Positions 53,080 to 62,384 of a stretch of DNA of 64,000 bases are shown here, piece after piece. Made by a program: the position numbers and the translations under genes. Position 1 is the stretch's first letter; the number at the start of each line of letters is the position of its first letter. The notes under the pieces were generated by a model. It had not been told where the DNA came from. It was given only the letters and a program-made list of their open reading frames with translations, and did not search any database. Source of the stretch: Desmonostoc muscorum LEGE 12446 (GTDB lineage Bacteria; Cyanobacteriota; Cyanobacteriia; Cyanobacteriales; Nostocaceae); assembly GCF_015207005.2 (NCBI RefSeq), contig NZ_JADEXS020000001.1, positions 7,587,001 through 7,651,000 of the forward strand, read 5' to 3'.

Positions 53080-54911
53080 ATTACGAGCATTTAGACTCTT
53101 ATAAAAAAGATATTTTGATCGTTGACGATATGCCAGATAACCTGCGGGTTTTATCTTCAATATTGACAAGGGAAGGGTACAACGTTCGTAAAGCCTTGAA
53201 CTGGCAAATGGCACTGACAGCAACTCAAACTGTATTACCAGATCTAATTTTGCTCGATATTATGATGCCAGAAGTAGATGGCTATGAAATTTGTCAAACC
53301 TTTAAAGCTTGGGAGTTAACAGCTGATATTCCAGTCATTTTTATTAGTGCTTTAGATGATGTTTTTGACAAAGTTAAAGCCTTTAGGGTAGGTGGTGCAG
53401 ACTACATCACCAAACCTTTTGAGTTTCAAGAAGTTTTAGTGCGGGTGCAAAATCAACTGGCATTGAGATCAGCCCGATTGGAAATATTGAAACTAAATAT
53501 CGAACTGGAACATCGGGTAAAACAGCGTACTTGGGAGCTAGAAAATGCTCTGCAAAAACTCCACGATGAAATCATTTCTCGCCAAAAATTACAAAGTCAA
53601 ATCCTAGATATAGCACTGCATGATTCCCTGACTGGATTACCAAATCGAGTTTTGTTTATCAGGCAACTCAAAAATGCTCTCAATCGTGCTAAACAAGAAC
53701 CTAATTATCAGTTTGCTGTAATTTTTTTAGACTGCGATCGCTTCAAAGTGATCAATGATTCTCTTGGTCATTTAGTAGGAGATGAATTGCTCATAGCCAT
53801 TGCCCGCCGCCTGCAAACATGCCTGATACCTATTGATACTTTAGCACGATTAGGCGGTGACGAATTTGGCATTCTTCTAGAAAATCTTACAGATATCAAT
53901 ATCGCTATCCAAGTTGCCGAACGCATTTTACAACAACTATCGCTAGCTTTTAAACTCTCAAGATATGAAGTGTTTATGAATGCCAGTATTGGTATTAGTT
54001 GGGGCAATAAAGATTACGATCGCCCAGAGTATTTGCTGCGGGATGCTGATACGGCAATGTATCGTGCCAAGGCTCAAGGAAGAGCAAAATATCACGTTTT
54101 TGATCCAGCAATGCATCAGGAAGCGATTCAGCTTTTAGAATTGGAAAATGACTTGCGGAGGGCTGTTGAAAGGCAAGAATTCCTCGTTTACTATCAGCCA
54201 ATTGTTTGCCTAACTACAGGGAGAATTTCTGGATTTGAAGCCTTGGTGCGCTGGCGTCATCCGATTCGTGGTTTGGTTTCTCCGATAGAATTTATTCCTG
54301 TAGCAGAAGAAACAGGTTTGATTGGTGCCATCAATACCTGGGTATTACAGTCAGCTTGCCATCAACTCAGCATCTGGCAACATCATCCAGTAACACCAGA
54401 ACCCTTAACTATTAGTGTAAATTTGAGTGCCAGATTATTTTCACAGCCAAATTTGGTAGATCAAATTGACCGAATAATTTCTGAAAATAAAATAAATTCC
54501 GAATATTTACAACTAGAAATTACAGAAAGTGTAATTATGGAAAATACTAATGCAATTAAAATCATACTTGAACAATTAAAACAGCGAAAAATTAAATTGA
54601 TTATGGATGATTTTGGTACAGGATATTCCTCTTTAAGTTATCTCCACAGCTTTCCTTTGGATGCACTGAAAATTGACAAATCTTTTGTCAAACGTATGCA
54701 GGAAAACCAAGAAAATATGGGGTTAGTGCCAGCAATGATTGGTATTGCCAACTCGATGGGAATGAGTGCGATCGCTGAAGGTGTTGAAACAGAAGAACAG
54801 TTAGCCCAACTGAGAAATTTAAACTGTGATTTTGCTCAAGGATATCTGTTCTCTAAACCCATAGAAGAACAATTAGTTCTGAAGTTACTTGCCTTAGTGC
54901 CTCGATGGTAG
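53076..54911 (+). CDS. Response regulator with GGDEF and EAL domains
   Basis: 611 residues. REC (about 12-130) has phospho-Asp D61 in LILLDIMMPEVDG. A short coiled coil leads to GGDEF (about 180-340; LGGDEFG at 259-265, intact) and EAL (about 355-605) with E388-A389-L390, NLSAR, LEITESV, DDFGTGYSSL, LKIDKSFV and AEGVET. Both the cyclase and phosphodiesterase signatures are complete, so either activity is possible. The usual RxxD inhibitory site before GGDEF is not seen. Its ATG overlaps the stop of the hybrid kinase (ATGA), which argues for translational coupling and a direct partner relation. Output is c-di-GMP. Confidence 0.95.
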   Translation: MNYEHLDSYKKDILIVDDMPDNLRVLSSILTREGYNVRKALNWQMALTATQTVLPDLILLDIMMPEVDGYEICQTFKAWELTADIPVIFISALDDVFDKVKAFRVGGADYITKPFEFQEVLVRVQNQLALRSARLEILKLNIELEHRVKQRTWELENALQKLHDEIISRQKLQSQILDIALHDSLTGLPNRVLFIRQLKNALNRAKQEPNYQFAVIFLDCDRFKVINDSLGHLVGDELLIAIARRLQTCLIPIDTLARLGGDEFGILLENLTDINIAIQVAERILQQLSLAFKLSRYEVFMNASIGISWGNKDYDRPEYLLRDADTAMYRAKAQGRAKYHVFDPAMHQEAIQLLELENDLRRAVERQEFLVYYQPIVCLTTGRISGFEALVRWRHPIRGLVSPIEFIPVAEETGLIGAINTWVLQSACHQLSIWQHHPVTPEPLTISVNLSARLFSQPNLVDQIDRIISENKINSEYLQLEITESVIMENTNAIKIILEQLKQRKIKLIMDDFGTGYSSLSYLHSFPLDALKIDKSFVKRMQENQENMGLVPAMIGIANSMGMSAIAEGVETEEQLAQLRNLNCDFAQGYLFSKPIEEQLVLKLLALVPRW

Positions 54912-55626
54912 CCATCAAATACCACCTGAGAAAAACTTCATGATTGACGCCCGATTAGCTAATGTGTGGATGGTATCCACTATAAGCTAATCTGCCTTTA
55001 AGTTGCATAATCCTTAGCCTTAGAAAGACGCTCTTACGCACAGAAGGGGAGACGCTCTGATGCAATTTCAATGATTATTAGCTTAGTGCTATGGTAATTG
55101 GCTTTGATTTTTGAACTTATTTACGTAGAGAGTGTGTATAGGCGCAATTAATCGCGCTTATACAAAAGTTAGGAAGTAGAAAATCAGCTTTTTCGAGTTG
55201 AGGATGAGTTTTTTCATCAGATAAGAGTCCTATATAATCGGGCTTTTAGCTTCGCAAAGCTCCTAACTAGCCAATACTTTTAATCGTCTGTAAAACTCTC
55301 CAAGCACTGTGGGAGTTAAACTATAAATATAACTATTTCGGCGAAATTGAGCCAAATTTTCAGGGTGATTTCAAATCAGCATTTACTATCCTCAAACCGT
55401 AGGAATTCAGCAGTCACAATTCAACAGAGAAGTTCGATACGCCAAAAGCCGACGCTCGAAACTTAAGAGCGAGACAATAGGCCCGCGGATAATCAGAATA
55501 ATTAAAGAATCGGGATAAAGTCTGATGAATCAATATACCAATCATAGTAGATTACTTTTATATTCTGACTTATGAATTATGGGTGCTGAATTTTTGCCTT
55601 AATCCTTATAAACATAGTTTTTGAGA
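54912..55626. other. Intergenic region between two signalling genes
   Basis: 715 bp. A GCGCAATTAATCGCGC imperfect palindrome (about 55142) and a fragment AAGAGTCCTATATAATC (about 55225) resembling the end of MITE family A are seen. No gene is seen. Confidence 0.5.
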
Positions 55627-56988
55627 ATGCATTTAAATCAAACTAACCATCATAAAAAAAATATTTTGGTGGTAGATGATACCCCAGATAATTTGCGGCT
55701 TTTGTCGGCAATGTTGACTGCACAAGGTTTTGAAGTTCGCAAAGCCTTAAATGGCAAAATGGCGCTGACTGCGTGTCAAATGGTTTTGCCAGATGTGATT
55801 TTGTTGGATATCAATATGCCAGGTATGGATGGCTATCAAGTTTGTCAACAGCTCAAAGCTGACGATAAAACTTGCGAAATTCCAGTGATTTTTATTAGCG
55901 CCCTTGATGATGTTGTAGATAAGGCAAAAGCCTTTGATGTTGGCGGTGTAGATTATATTGCCAAACCTTTTCATGGAGCAGAAGTTGTGTTGCGGATTGA
56001 AAATCAGATTAATTTACGTTTGCTCCAAGTTAAACTGCAAGAAAAAAACTTTTTACTCCAAGAAGCTCTTGATAATTTGAAAGCCGCTCAAGTTCAACAA
56101 ATTCAAAACGAAAAAATGGTAGCCTTGGGGCAGTTAGTAGCGGGAATTGCTCATGAAATTAATAACCCAATCAGTTTTATTTATGGAAATCTCCAATATG
56201 CTGGTCAATATGTGCAAGACTTAGTAAATATTATTGAAGTTTATCAGCAAGAATATCCAAAACCCAGTCCAAAAGTTGAGCAAATAGCTGAAGATATAGA
56301 CCTGAATTTTGTGATTAAAGATTTGCAAAATCTCATAGGTGCAATGTATAGAGGCTCTAATCGTATTCGGAAAATAGTACTGGCATTACAAAATTTTTCT
56401 CGACACGATGAATCCCAGATGAAGCGGGTAAATATCCATGAAGGCATCGAAAATACTTTAGTGATGTTACAGCATCGACTCAAGGAAACACTAAATCGCC
56501 CAGCAATTATTATAGTTAAAAATTATGGGAACTTGCCTCTAGTAACCTGTTATGCAAGTGAACTGAATCAGGTATTTATGCATCTATTGAATAATGCCAT
56601 TGATGCTTTAGAAAAGGGAGTGGGGAGTGGGCAATGGGGAGATGAGGGGATAAGAGGACAAGAGGACAAGGGAACAAGGGAACAAGGGGACAAGAGTAAT
56701 GATCCATGCCTCATGCCCCAGATTCAGATTTACACAGAGGTGACAAACTCTAATATGGTCAAAATTGCGATCGCTGATAATGGCGTTGGTATACAAGAGT
56801 CATTGCGATCGCGTTTATTTGACCCGTTTTTTACCACAAAACCTGTGGGCAAGGGTAGTGGCTTAGGATTGTCAATTAGCTATCAAATTATTGTCCAAAA
56901 ACACCGAGGAGAGATTACCTGCACCTCCTCTGTTGGAAAAGGAGCAGAATTTGCGATCGAAATTCCCATCGAACAATCTGAGCATTAA
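55627..56988 (+). CDS. REC-histidine kinase (single-component style)
   Basis: 453 residues from ATG at 55627. A REC domain (phospho-Asp in VILLDINMPGMDG, about residue 61) is followed by a coiled coil, a DHp helix with the phospho-acceptor His in GIAHEINNPISF (about residue 176) and an HPK4-type HATPase with NNAIDAL, DNGVGI, FFTTKPVGKGSGLGLS. There is no membrane segment. Between NNAIDALEK and QIQIYTEV lies an insertion of about 34 residues encoded by GGGAGTGGGGAGTGG-like and GGACAAGAGGACAAG-like repeats (56616-56718). Its REC domain is a close paralogue of that in the preceding GGDEF-EAL protein, suggesting a shared phosphorelay. Confidence 0.92.
   Translation: MHLNQTNHHKKNILVVDDTPDNLRLLSAMLTAQGFEVRKALNGKMALTACQMVLPDVILLDINMPGMDGYQVCQQLKADDKTCEIPVIFISALDDVVDKAKAFDVGGVDYIAKPFHGAEVVLRIENQINLRLLQVKLQEKNFLLQEALDNLKAAQVQQIQNEKMVALGQLVAGIAHEINNPISFIYGNLQYAGQYVQDLVNIIEVYQQEYPKPSPKVEQIAEDIDLNFVIKDLQNLIGAMYRGSNRIRKIVLALQNFSRHDESQMKRVNIHEGIENTLVMLQHRLKETLNRPAIIIVKNYGNLPLVTCYASELNQVFMHLLNNAIDALEKGVGSGQWGDEGIRGQEDKGTREQGDKSNDPCLMPQIQIYTEVTNSNMVKIAIADNGVGIQESLRSRLFDPFFTTKPVGKGSGLGLSISYQIIVQKHRGEITCTSSVGKGAEFAIEIPIEQSEH
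56616..56718 (+). repeat. In-frame low-complexity insertion in the second kinase
   Basis: GGGAGTGGGGAGTGG, GGGGAGATGAGGGGAT and three AGGACAAG/GGAACAAG units follow one another, matching intergenic repeats of the window, and are translated in the HATPase domain. Confidence 0.75.
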
Positions 56989-57004
56989 TTCTACTCTAAA
57001 ATGA

Positions 57005-57277
57005 TTAGCCAACAGCGAACTCGGTAAATTGTCGTTTGAAGGGAGAATGAAAAGCTAATACAATATCTTGTTTAGGTACACCTCGATTGGTAAGCTCATC
57101 AGCAATGCCTCCTTCAGTACCATCATGCTGAATCCAAATTTTTTCGTTTTTAATATCTAGATGCAAAACACAGCCATACCCCTCTTCTGTCACTCTCCCA
57201 AAACTTTTGCCATTTCTGAATTCTAGAGCTTTTGTATAGCCTGCGATCGAGCGATTATTTTCTAATAACAAATACAA
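57005..57277 (-). pseudogene. XisI-like protein fragment, N-terminus missing
   Basis: The C-terminal part, from CVLHLDIKNEKIWIQHDGTE to PFKRQFTEFAVG, is the conserved core and end of the XisI family (fdxN element excision controlling factor). Full-length relatives have about 110 residues; here the first some 35 residues are absent or replaced, no ATG starts the frame (only a TTG at 57277), and no xisH gene precedes it. I read it as a 5'-truncated copy. In Anabaena, XisI and XisH help excise the fdxN element, but solo copies are widespread and their role is uncertain. Confidence 0.7.
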
Positions 57278-57387
57278 GACAGATTTTTTTCTAATAGTAT
57301 AGCTTGTATTGATTGCCTCATGAGGCTTCTAGCGATCGCCCTCCCGGAAAGTGACAGAAGAGGGGTAAGTTGACACCAATGATAGCT

Positions 57388-57443
57388 ATGCGCCCCTACA
57401 AATGTATAAAAAATTTGGGATAATTTATTTTTTGGAAGTCCCT
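57388..57443. repeat. Right half of MITE-like family B
   Basis: TGCGCCCCTACAAATGTA and the following bases to GGAAGTCCCT match 18218-18272 closely. The left inverted tip is missing, so this is a truncated copy, placed just after the stop of the beta-helix gene. Confidence 0.8.
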
Positions 57444-57453
57444 CATCACTCTG

Positions 57454-60400
57454 TTATGGCACGTATTGATAATCTGAAATATTGTCAAGATACAAATTGT
57501 AATATTTTATGTTACTAGTTTGATTTCCTGTAATTGTTACCTTTACTGAGTTAATGGTATCGTTGCCATTATTAGTAGCATGGATGGCGTTTCCATCAAT
57601 TACTGAGAGAACATTGTTGGAGATTGTAGCACTGCTACTAACATTATCATCAAAAAAATCTAGGTTAATAGCATCAGTCAATATCGAGTCTCCTGGGTTA
57701 AAATCTCGCACATTGGTAATTGTGTTCCCAGATATTGTAAAGATGGTCTGAGAATTATTCCTGACTTGAAAATTCATTCCATTATTATTGGTTATGGTGT
57801 TAATAGTATTCCCAGAAACAGTAACATTGTTAGCAACAACATCATCAGCAGCTTGGAAGTTGATACCACTTGAGGCAGTACTTGTGTCTACTCCAGTAAT
57901 TTGATTGTTATTAATCGTTATACTGCTCAAATTAGCACTATCTGTTAATTGAACATCGACACTACTACCAATATTAGAAATGGTATTATTATCGATCTGT
58001 GCTGTACCGGATGCCGTACCAGACAATCTAACGCTAATATCATTCGAGTTTTCTGATAAACTATTATCTTCAATTATTAAATTCACACTACCTGTAGAAT
58101 TTTGGGTAAAAATACCAAAACTGTTGTTAAGACCGTTAATAATATTTTGGTTAACGGTAACTGTACCTGTTACTTCAGATAAGGCAATACTTTCTTGATT
58201 AGCATCGGTAATTGTATTCCTATCTATATTGATAGTACCGCTAGCATTTTCTACCTGGATACCTTGAGTACCTGCATTAGTTATAGTATTATCAGTAATT
58301 TTTGCTATATCACCACCACTCAATTTAATTCCTACAACTTGACTATTTTCGATAGTGTTATTTACTACTTCTACATTGCCTTGCAAATCATCTAAACCAA
58401 TACCTTCAGCAGTGGTATTTGAGATTTGATTGTCTGTAATCTGCACATCCAAAGTAGTTGTATTGCTGAAGTTAGCCGCACCAATACCGCGTCCAGCTAT
58501 GTCAGAGATGTTATTATTAGTAACATTGACTGTAGAATTGGCATTATCAAAAAACTCTATATTGATACCATCAATAAAATTGAAATCTCCAGTCACAGTA
58601 TCTCTAATATCGCTAATTGTGTTATTAGAAATTGTAAATATAGCACTACTATTTCCATTGAGTTGAAGAATAATTCCATCTCCATTAGTTATGGTGTTGA
58701 TAGTATTGCCTGAGACAGTAACATTATCGGCAAGAACATCGTTAAAGGCTTGTAAGTTGATACCAGTTGATGTAATATCTGCATCGACTCCATTGATTTG
58801 ATTGTTGTTGATAGTTACACTGCTAAAATTAGCACTGTCTGACAATTGCACATCCACAGCAGTACCATTATTAGTAATAGTATTTTCGTTAATTTGTAAA
58901 GTTCCGGAAGCAGTACCCGCTAAACTGACACGAACATCATTAAAGTTTTCTGTCAAATTATTGCTATTAACTGTTAAAGTTGTTGCACCTGTAGTATTGC
59001 TGATAACAATACCATTGTTGTTATTAATGCCATTAACAGTATTTTGGTTAACACTAACTGTACCTGTAACTTCAGATAAGCTAATACTTTGTTGCTGAGC
59101 ATCTGTAATTCTGTTGTTAATAATATTAGCAGTAATGCTTGCAGTTTCTATCTGAATACCTTGCTCACCTGCATTTGTAATGTTGTTGTTGATAACTTGA
59201 GGATTAGTTACCTGTTGTAGTTGTATACCATCTCCAGAAATATTGCTAATAGTATTACTATCAATTGTAGGACGAATAATCGCATTATCTATTGCTTGTA
59301 ATTGAATAGCGCGATCGCCATTATCACCACTGCCAATATTTTGGATAATATTATTAGCAATAGTCACAGTTACATCTGCTTTGTCTGCCACTTCAAAGTC
59401 AATACCATCATTACCAGCCGCATCTAAAGTATTACCTGTAATCGTGAAGTTAGTAATACTATTATTAAACAAATTTACAGCCGGAGTTGCGCCTTCTGGC
59501 TTCAGCAATTCAACTTTAAGACTACTATCACCAACATTGGTAATAATATTATTAGCAATAGTAAAATTACCTTCAGAATTAGCGACGGCATTAATTGAAA
59601 TACCTTCATCAACAATGTTAGTTAGGGTATTACCACTAACTACAAATGTGCCTTGGCCTAAATTACCTAAATTCAAATCAATACCATCCGCACCAGAACC
59701 ACCATTAACTTGACCATTGTAAATAATCTGGTTATTGAGGATATTAGCTGTAATGCTGGCATTGCTAGAACAAGTTTTATCTACAAAAGTTGCATTAAAA
59801 TCGCGGCAGAGATTAACTTCAATCCCGTCTACTCTGTAACTAGTATCAACATCCAAGTTGGTGATGATGCGGTTATCAGTAATTGTTAAATCGGTAATTC
59901 CTTGGTAATTCCAAACAAAAATACCACTTTCTAAACTAGTGTCAATTGCAGGATTGCGAGTATCAGTGATAGTATTTCTGGCAATTTCTACCGTACCTAT
60001 GACATTTTCTAAATAAATACCTTCGCTAAAAGCATTGGTGATTTTATTATCTAAAATTCTCACATTACTAATGTTAGTTCCCTTAACGCCTCTCGCATCA
60101 TTAGTACCAGGAATTTGAATATTAAATCCAGAAATAACAGTATTGTTACCCAGTGTAATTAACCCATTCCCAGTGGGAACCATGCCAGTAATTGTTGGAT
60201 GTATCCCACTACCAGATAAAGGTAGGGTGACGACTCCCAAATCTTTGACATTAACTACTTGTAGAGGGCCACTAGAAAATACCCGAACGCCATCGGGAAT
60301 AGTAAATGGTGCAAAAACAGTGGTTGGATTAGAACGAACATAAATCACATTGTCTGCTTTAGCTACCGCCAAAGCGTCAGCAATTGTGCCAAAGGGAGAT

Positions 60401-61425
60401 TCAAAAGTACCATTACCAGTACCACCGGGGGCTACGTGAATAATTATGGAGCGATTATTATTTGTCGGAGTATTAGTATTATTTGTAGGCGTATCAGTAT
60501 TATTTGTTGCAGTATTAGTATTATTTGTAGACCCTTGATTTTCTGATTCAATGGTTGCAGCAAAAGAATCAGTTCTGTTTTCAACCGCAACTAAAATAGT
60601 AGCTTGGTTCTCTACTGTTGTTGCCATCCGCGCTAAAGCACTATCTTTCTTCGGCTTGCTTCTCCTAGCACCACTACCAGGGAAATTGGCACCAATACTA
60701 AAAACCAGCCTAGTATCAAATAGGTCGTCATTTTGTAGAGAAAGACTTAAACCCAAATAATCATTAGGACGAGCTTCGATTCTGGTTTTCCAGCCAAAAG
60801 CTTCCTTCGATTGACCACCAGAGTAGTAGTATACACCCGCATAGCCCCGCAAGTCCCCATTACCAATGCTTGCTAAGCGTGTACCAACTTCTGCATCGAC
60901 GCCAGACATCGCCACTTCTAAAAAGCGCGATCGCTGTATCATTAATGAATCACCTTGAAAGAATGGCAGATTCCTTTGGTCAACTTGGTTTTCTGAAGAA
61001 TTCAACGGAAGATAAGCATTAAAGCGAAAATCCCAACTACCTAAAGTTTCAAAACCTAGCCCTAACTGATCGAAATTACTCTTACCTGTGTCGCGGGTAG
61101 AATAAGAAATATAACCACCAAAAATACGGTTAGATTTTCCGCTAAAAAATCGATGTCCTAACAATATATTGCCAGCTAAATTAGAGTCATTGTCTAATAA
61201 AACCTTCCCTTCTAAGAAAGTCAAACTATTACCAGGAGTTTGTAAAATAGGCAAAAACCCCTCAAAATTGGTAAATGATTCATATCCTGCTCCCTCAGTG
61301 GTGTAGCGTACTCCAAAGCGGGGAGTAAATATCGGTTCTTCTGGTGTTGTTTGAGCAATAGCCGTTGATGCAGAAGCCAAAACCCCAAAGAAAGTAACGC
61401 AACCCAAATATTTAAAATTATTCAT
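57454..61425 (-). CDS. Large surface protein: N-terminal inverse-autotransporter-like beta-barrel and beta-helix passenger
   Basis: 1323 residues. A signal peptide (1-24, ending STAIAQ) precedes a region of about 250 residues with alternating strands. It has the inverse-autotransporter pattern: FGVRYTTEGAGYES, GHRFFSGKSNRIFGGY, then LGSWDFRFNAYLPL and GVDAEVGTRLASIGNGDLRGY. A Thr/Asn-rich linker (NNTDTPTNNTNTPTNN, about 293-325) follows, and the rest is right-handed beta-helix made of 20-25-residue repeats rich in N-x-I-T and N-N-x-I. Residues about 747-963 and 1046-1262 are duplicate blocks, 299 residues apart. It should sit in the outer membrane and display the helix outside. The function is not known. 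Confidence 0.85.
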   Translation of the reverse strand: MNNFKYLGCVTFFGVLASASTAIAQTTPEEPIFTPRFGVRYTTEGAGYESFTNFEGFLPILQTPGNSLTFLEGKVLLDNDSNLAGNILLGHRFFSGKSNRIFGGYISYSTRDTGKSNFDQLGLGFETLGSWDFRFNAYLPLNSSENQVDQRNLPFFQGDSLMIQRSRFLEVAMSGVDAEVGTRLASIGNGDLRGYAGVYYYSGGQSKEAFGWKTRIEARPNDYLGLSLSLQNDDLFDTRLVFSIGANFPGSGARRSKPKKDSALARMATTVENQATILVAVENRTDSFAATIESENQGSTNNTNTATNNTDTPTNNTNTPTNNNRSIIIHVAPGGTGNGTFESPFGTIADALAVAKADNVIYVRSNPTTVFAPFTIPDGVRVFSSGPLQVVNVKDLGVVTLPLSGSGIHPTITGMVPTGNGLITLGNNTVISGFNIQIPGTNDARGVKGTNISNVRILDNKITNAFSEGIYLENVIGTVEIARNTITDTRNPAIDTSLESGIFVWNYQGITDLTITDNRIITNLDVDTSYRVDGIEVNLCRDFNATFVDKTCSSNASITANILNNQIIYNGQVNGGSGADGIDLNLGNLGQGTFVVSGNTLTNIVDEGISINAVANSEGNFTIANNIITNVGDSSLKVELLKPEGATPAVNLFNNSITNFTITGNTLDAAGNDGIDFEVADKADVTVTIANNIIQNIGSGDNGDRAIQLQAIDNAIIRPTIDSNTISNISGDGIQLQQVTNPQVINNNITNAGEQGIQIETASITANIINNRITDAQQQSISLSEVTGTVSVNQNTVNGINNNNGIVISNTTGATTLTVNSNNLTENFNDVRVSLAGTASGTLQINENTITNNGTAVDVQLSDSANFSSVTINNNQINGVDADITSTGINLQAFNDVLADNVTVSGNTINTITNGDGIILQLNGNSSAIFTISNNTISDIRDTVTGDFNFIDGINIEFFDNANSTVNVTNNNISDIAGRGIGAANFSNTTTLDVQITDNQISNTTAEGIGLDDLQGNVEVVNNTIENSQVVGIKLSGGDIAKITDNTITNAGTQGIQVENASGTINIDRNTITDANQESIALSEVTGTVTVNQNIINGLNNSFGIFTQNSTGSVNLIIEDNSLSENSNDISVRLSGTASGTAQIDNNTISNIGSSVDVQLTDSANLSSITINNNQITGVDTSTASSGINFQAADDVVANNVTVSGNTINTITNNNGMNFQVRNNSQTIFTISGNTITNVRDFNPGDSILTDAINLDFFDDNVSSSATISNNVLSVIDGNAIHATNNGNDTINSVKVTITGNQTSNIKYYNLYLDNISDYQYVP

Positions 61426-61867
61426 TCTTCTACACAGTTAGAAAAGATAAATTTGCACTGCAAAGTTCCTAGCGATGCCCTCTCCTTCAGAGACGCTACT
61501 GCGAACGGCAACCTCTCCGAGGTACGCCCGTTAGGTATACCATACTTAAATATGTTGCAAAATTTTTTCAGTTAACCCCGCTACTGTGTGAAGATTGCAA
61601 GAGAGTCTTCAACTTTGATAGCTGCTAGTCAACTACTCATTCGTTATATCTATGTATTGTATTTAGTCAATATTAGTTAGCTGATACAGCTAAAGACATG
61701 ACCGCTTACATCTTAGTTGTATTTTTTCAAACTGTCACTATAGTTAAAGATGCTTAAAAAATTGAGGCTAGAGACTATGAATAATCATGGCTGTAATGAC
61801 AAGACTAATTAACCCAGTTGATTGTCTGATTCTTCGTATTTATTCACAGTGCTAAATAAACATTCAC
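61426..61867. other. Intergenic region between divergent genes
   Basis: 442 bp. A GAGACGCTACTGCGAACGGC module and a GCCCGTTAGG stretch near 61490-61535 belong to dispersed repeats of this genome. Promoters for the surface protein and the GNAT gene are expected here. Confidence 0.5.
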
Positions 61868-62302
61868 ATGTTTGAGTACAAAATATCAATTCAAATTCAG
61901 CCAGACTCCAAAGAAGTTGACTTTGTAGACAAGCAACTTCACGAATTCAATGTAGCCAAGATTGGCGATTACCAATATACGCCGTTATTTTTACTGCTTC
62001 GTGATTCCGAAAAAAAGGTTGTGGGCGGCTTGGAGGGTTTTATCGGCTTGGGATGGTTTCATATCGCTACTCTCTGGATTGCACAAGAGTTAAGAGGTGA
62101 TGGATATGGAAAAGCACTTCTTTTAGCCGCAGAACAAGAGGCTGTTAATCGTGGTTGCTTACACGCGTATGTTTTCACTTACAGCTTCCAAGCTCCTGGA
62201 TTCTATCAGCACTTGGGTTATGAAGTGTTTGGAGAGTTGGAGGATTTTCCTCCAGGTCATCGTCGATACTTTCTGAAAAAGTCTTTACAAAAAAACACTT
62301 AG
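61868..62302 (+). CDS. GNAT family N-acetyltransferase
   Basis: 144 residues with the GNAT core: LLLRDSEKKVVGGLEGF (strands 2 and 3), WFHIATLWIAQELRGDGYGKALL, where RGDGYGKAL is the acetyl-CoA pyrophosphate loop, and the C-terminal FYQHLGYEVFGELEDFPPGH. It acetylates an unknown amine, probably a small metabolite or peptide. It lies 82 bp before the HAD gene on the same strand, so they may be co-transcribed. Confidence 0.9.
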   Translation: MFEYKISIQIQPDSKEVDFVDKQLHEFNVAKIGDYQYTPLFLLLRDSEKKVVGGLEGFIGLGWFHIATLWIAQELRGDGYGKALLLAAEQEAVNRGCLHAYVFTYSFQAPGFYQHLGYEVFGELEDFPPGHRRYFLKKSLQKNT

Positions 62303-62384
62303 TTAAATTCAATAATGCAGATTCGCGGTCGCAAAATAGCCACACAACTGCGATAATTTTAATAAAAATTAACATTTTTCGGCG

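Noticed and set aside
57005..57277. A complete xisH/xisI excision module
   Set aside because: No xisH frame and no ATG-started full-length xisI are present, so only a fragment is claimed.
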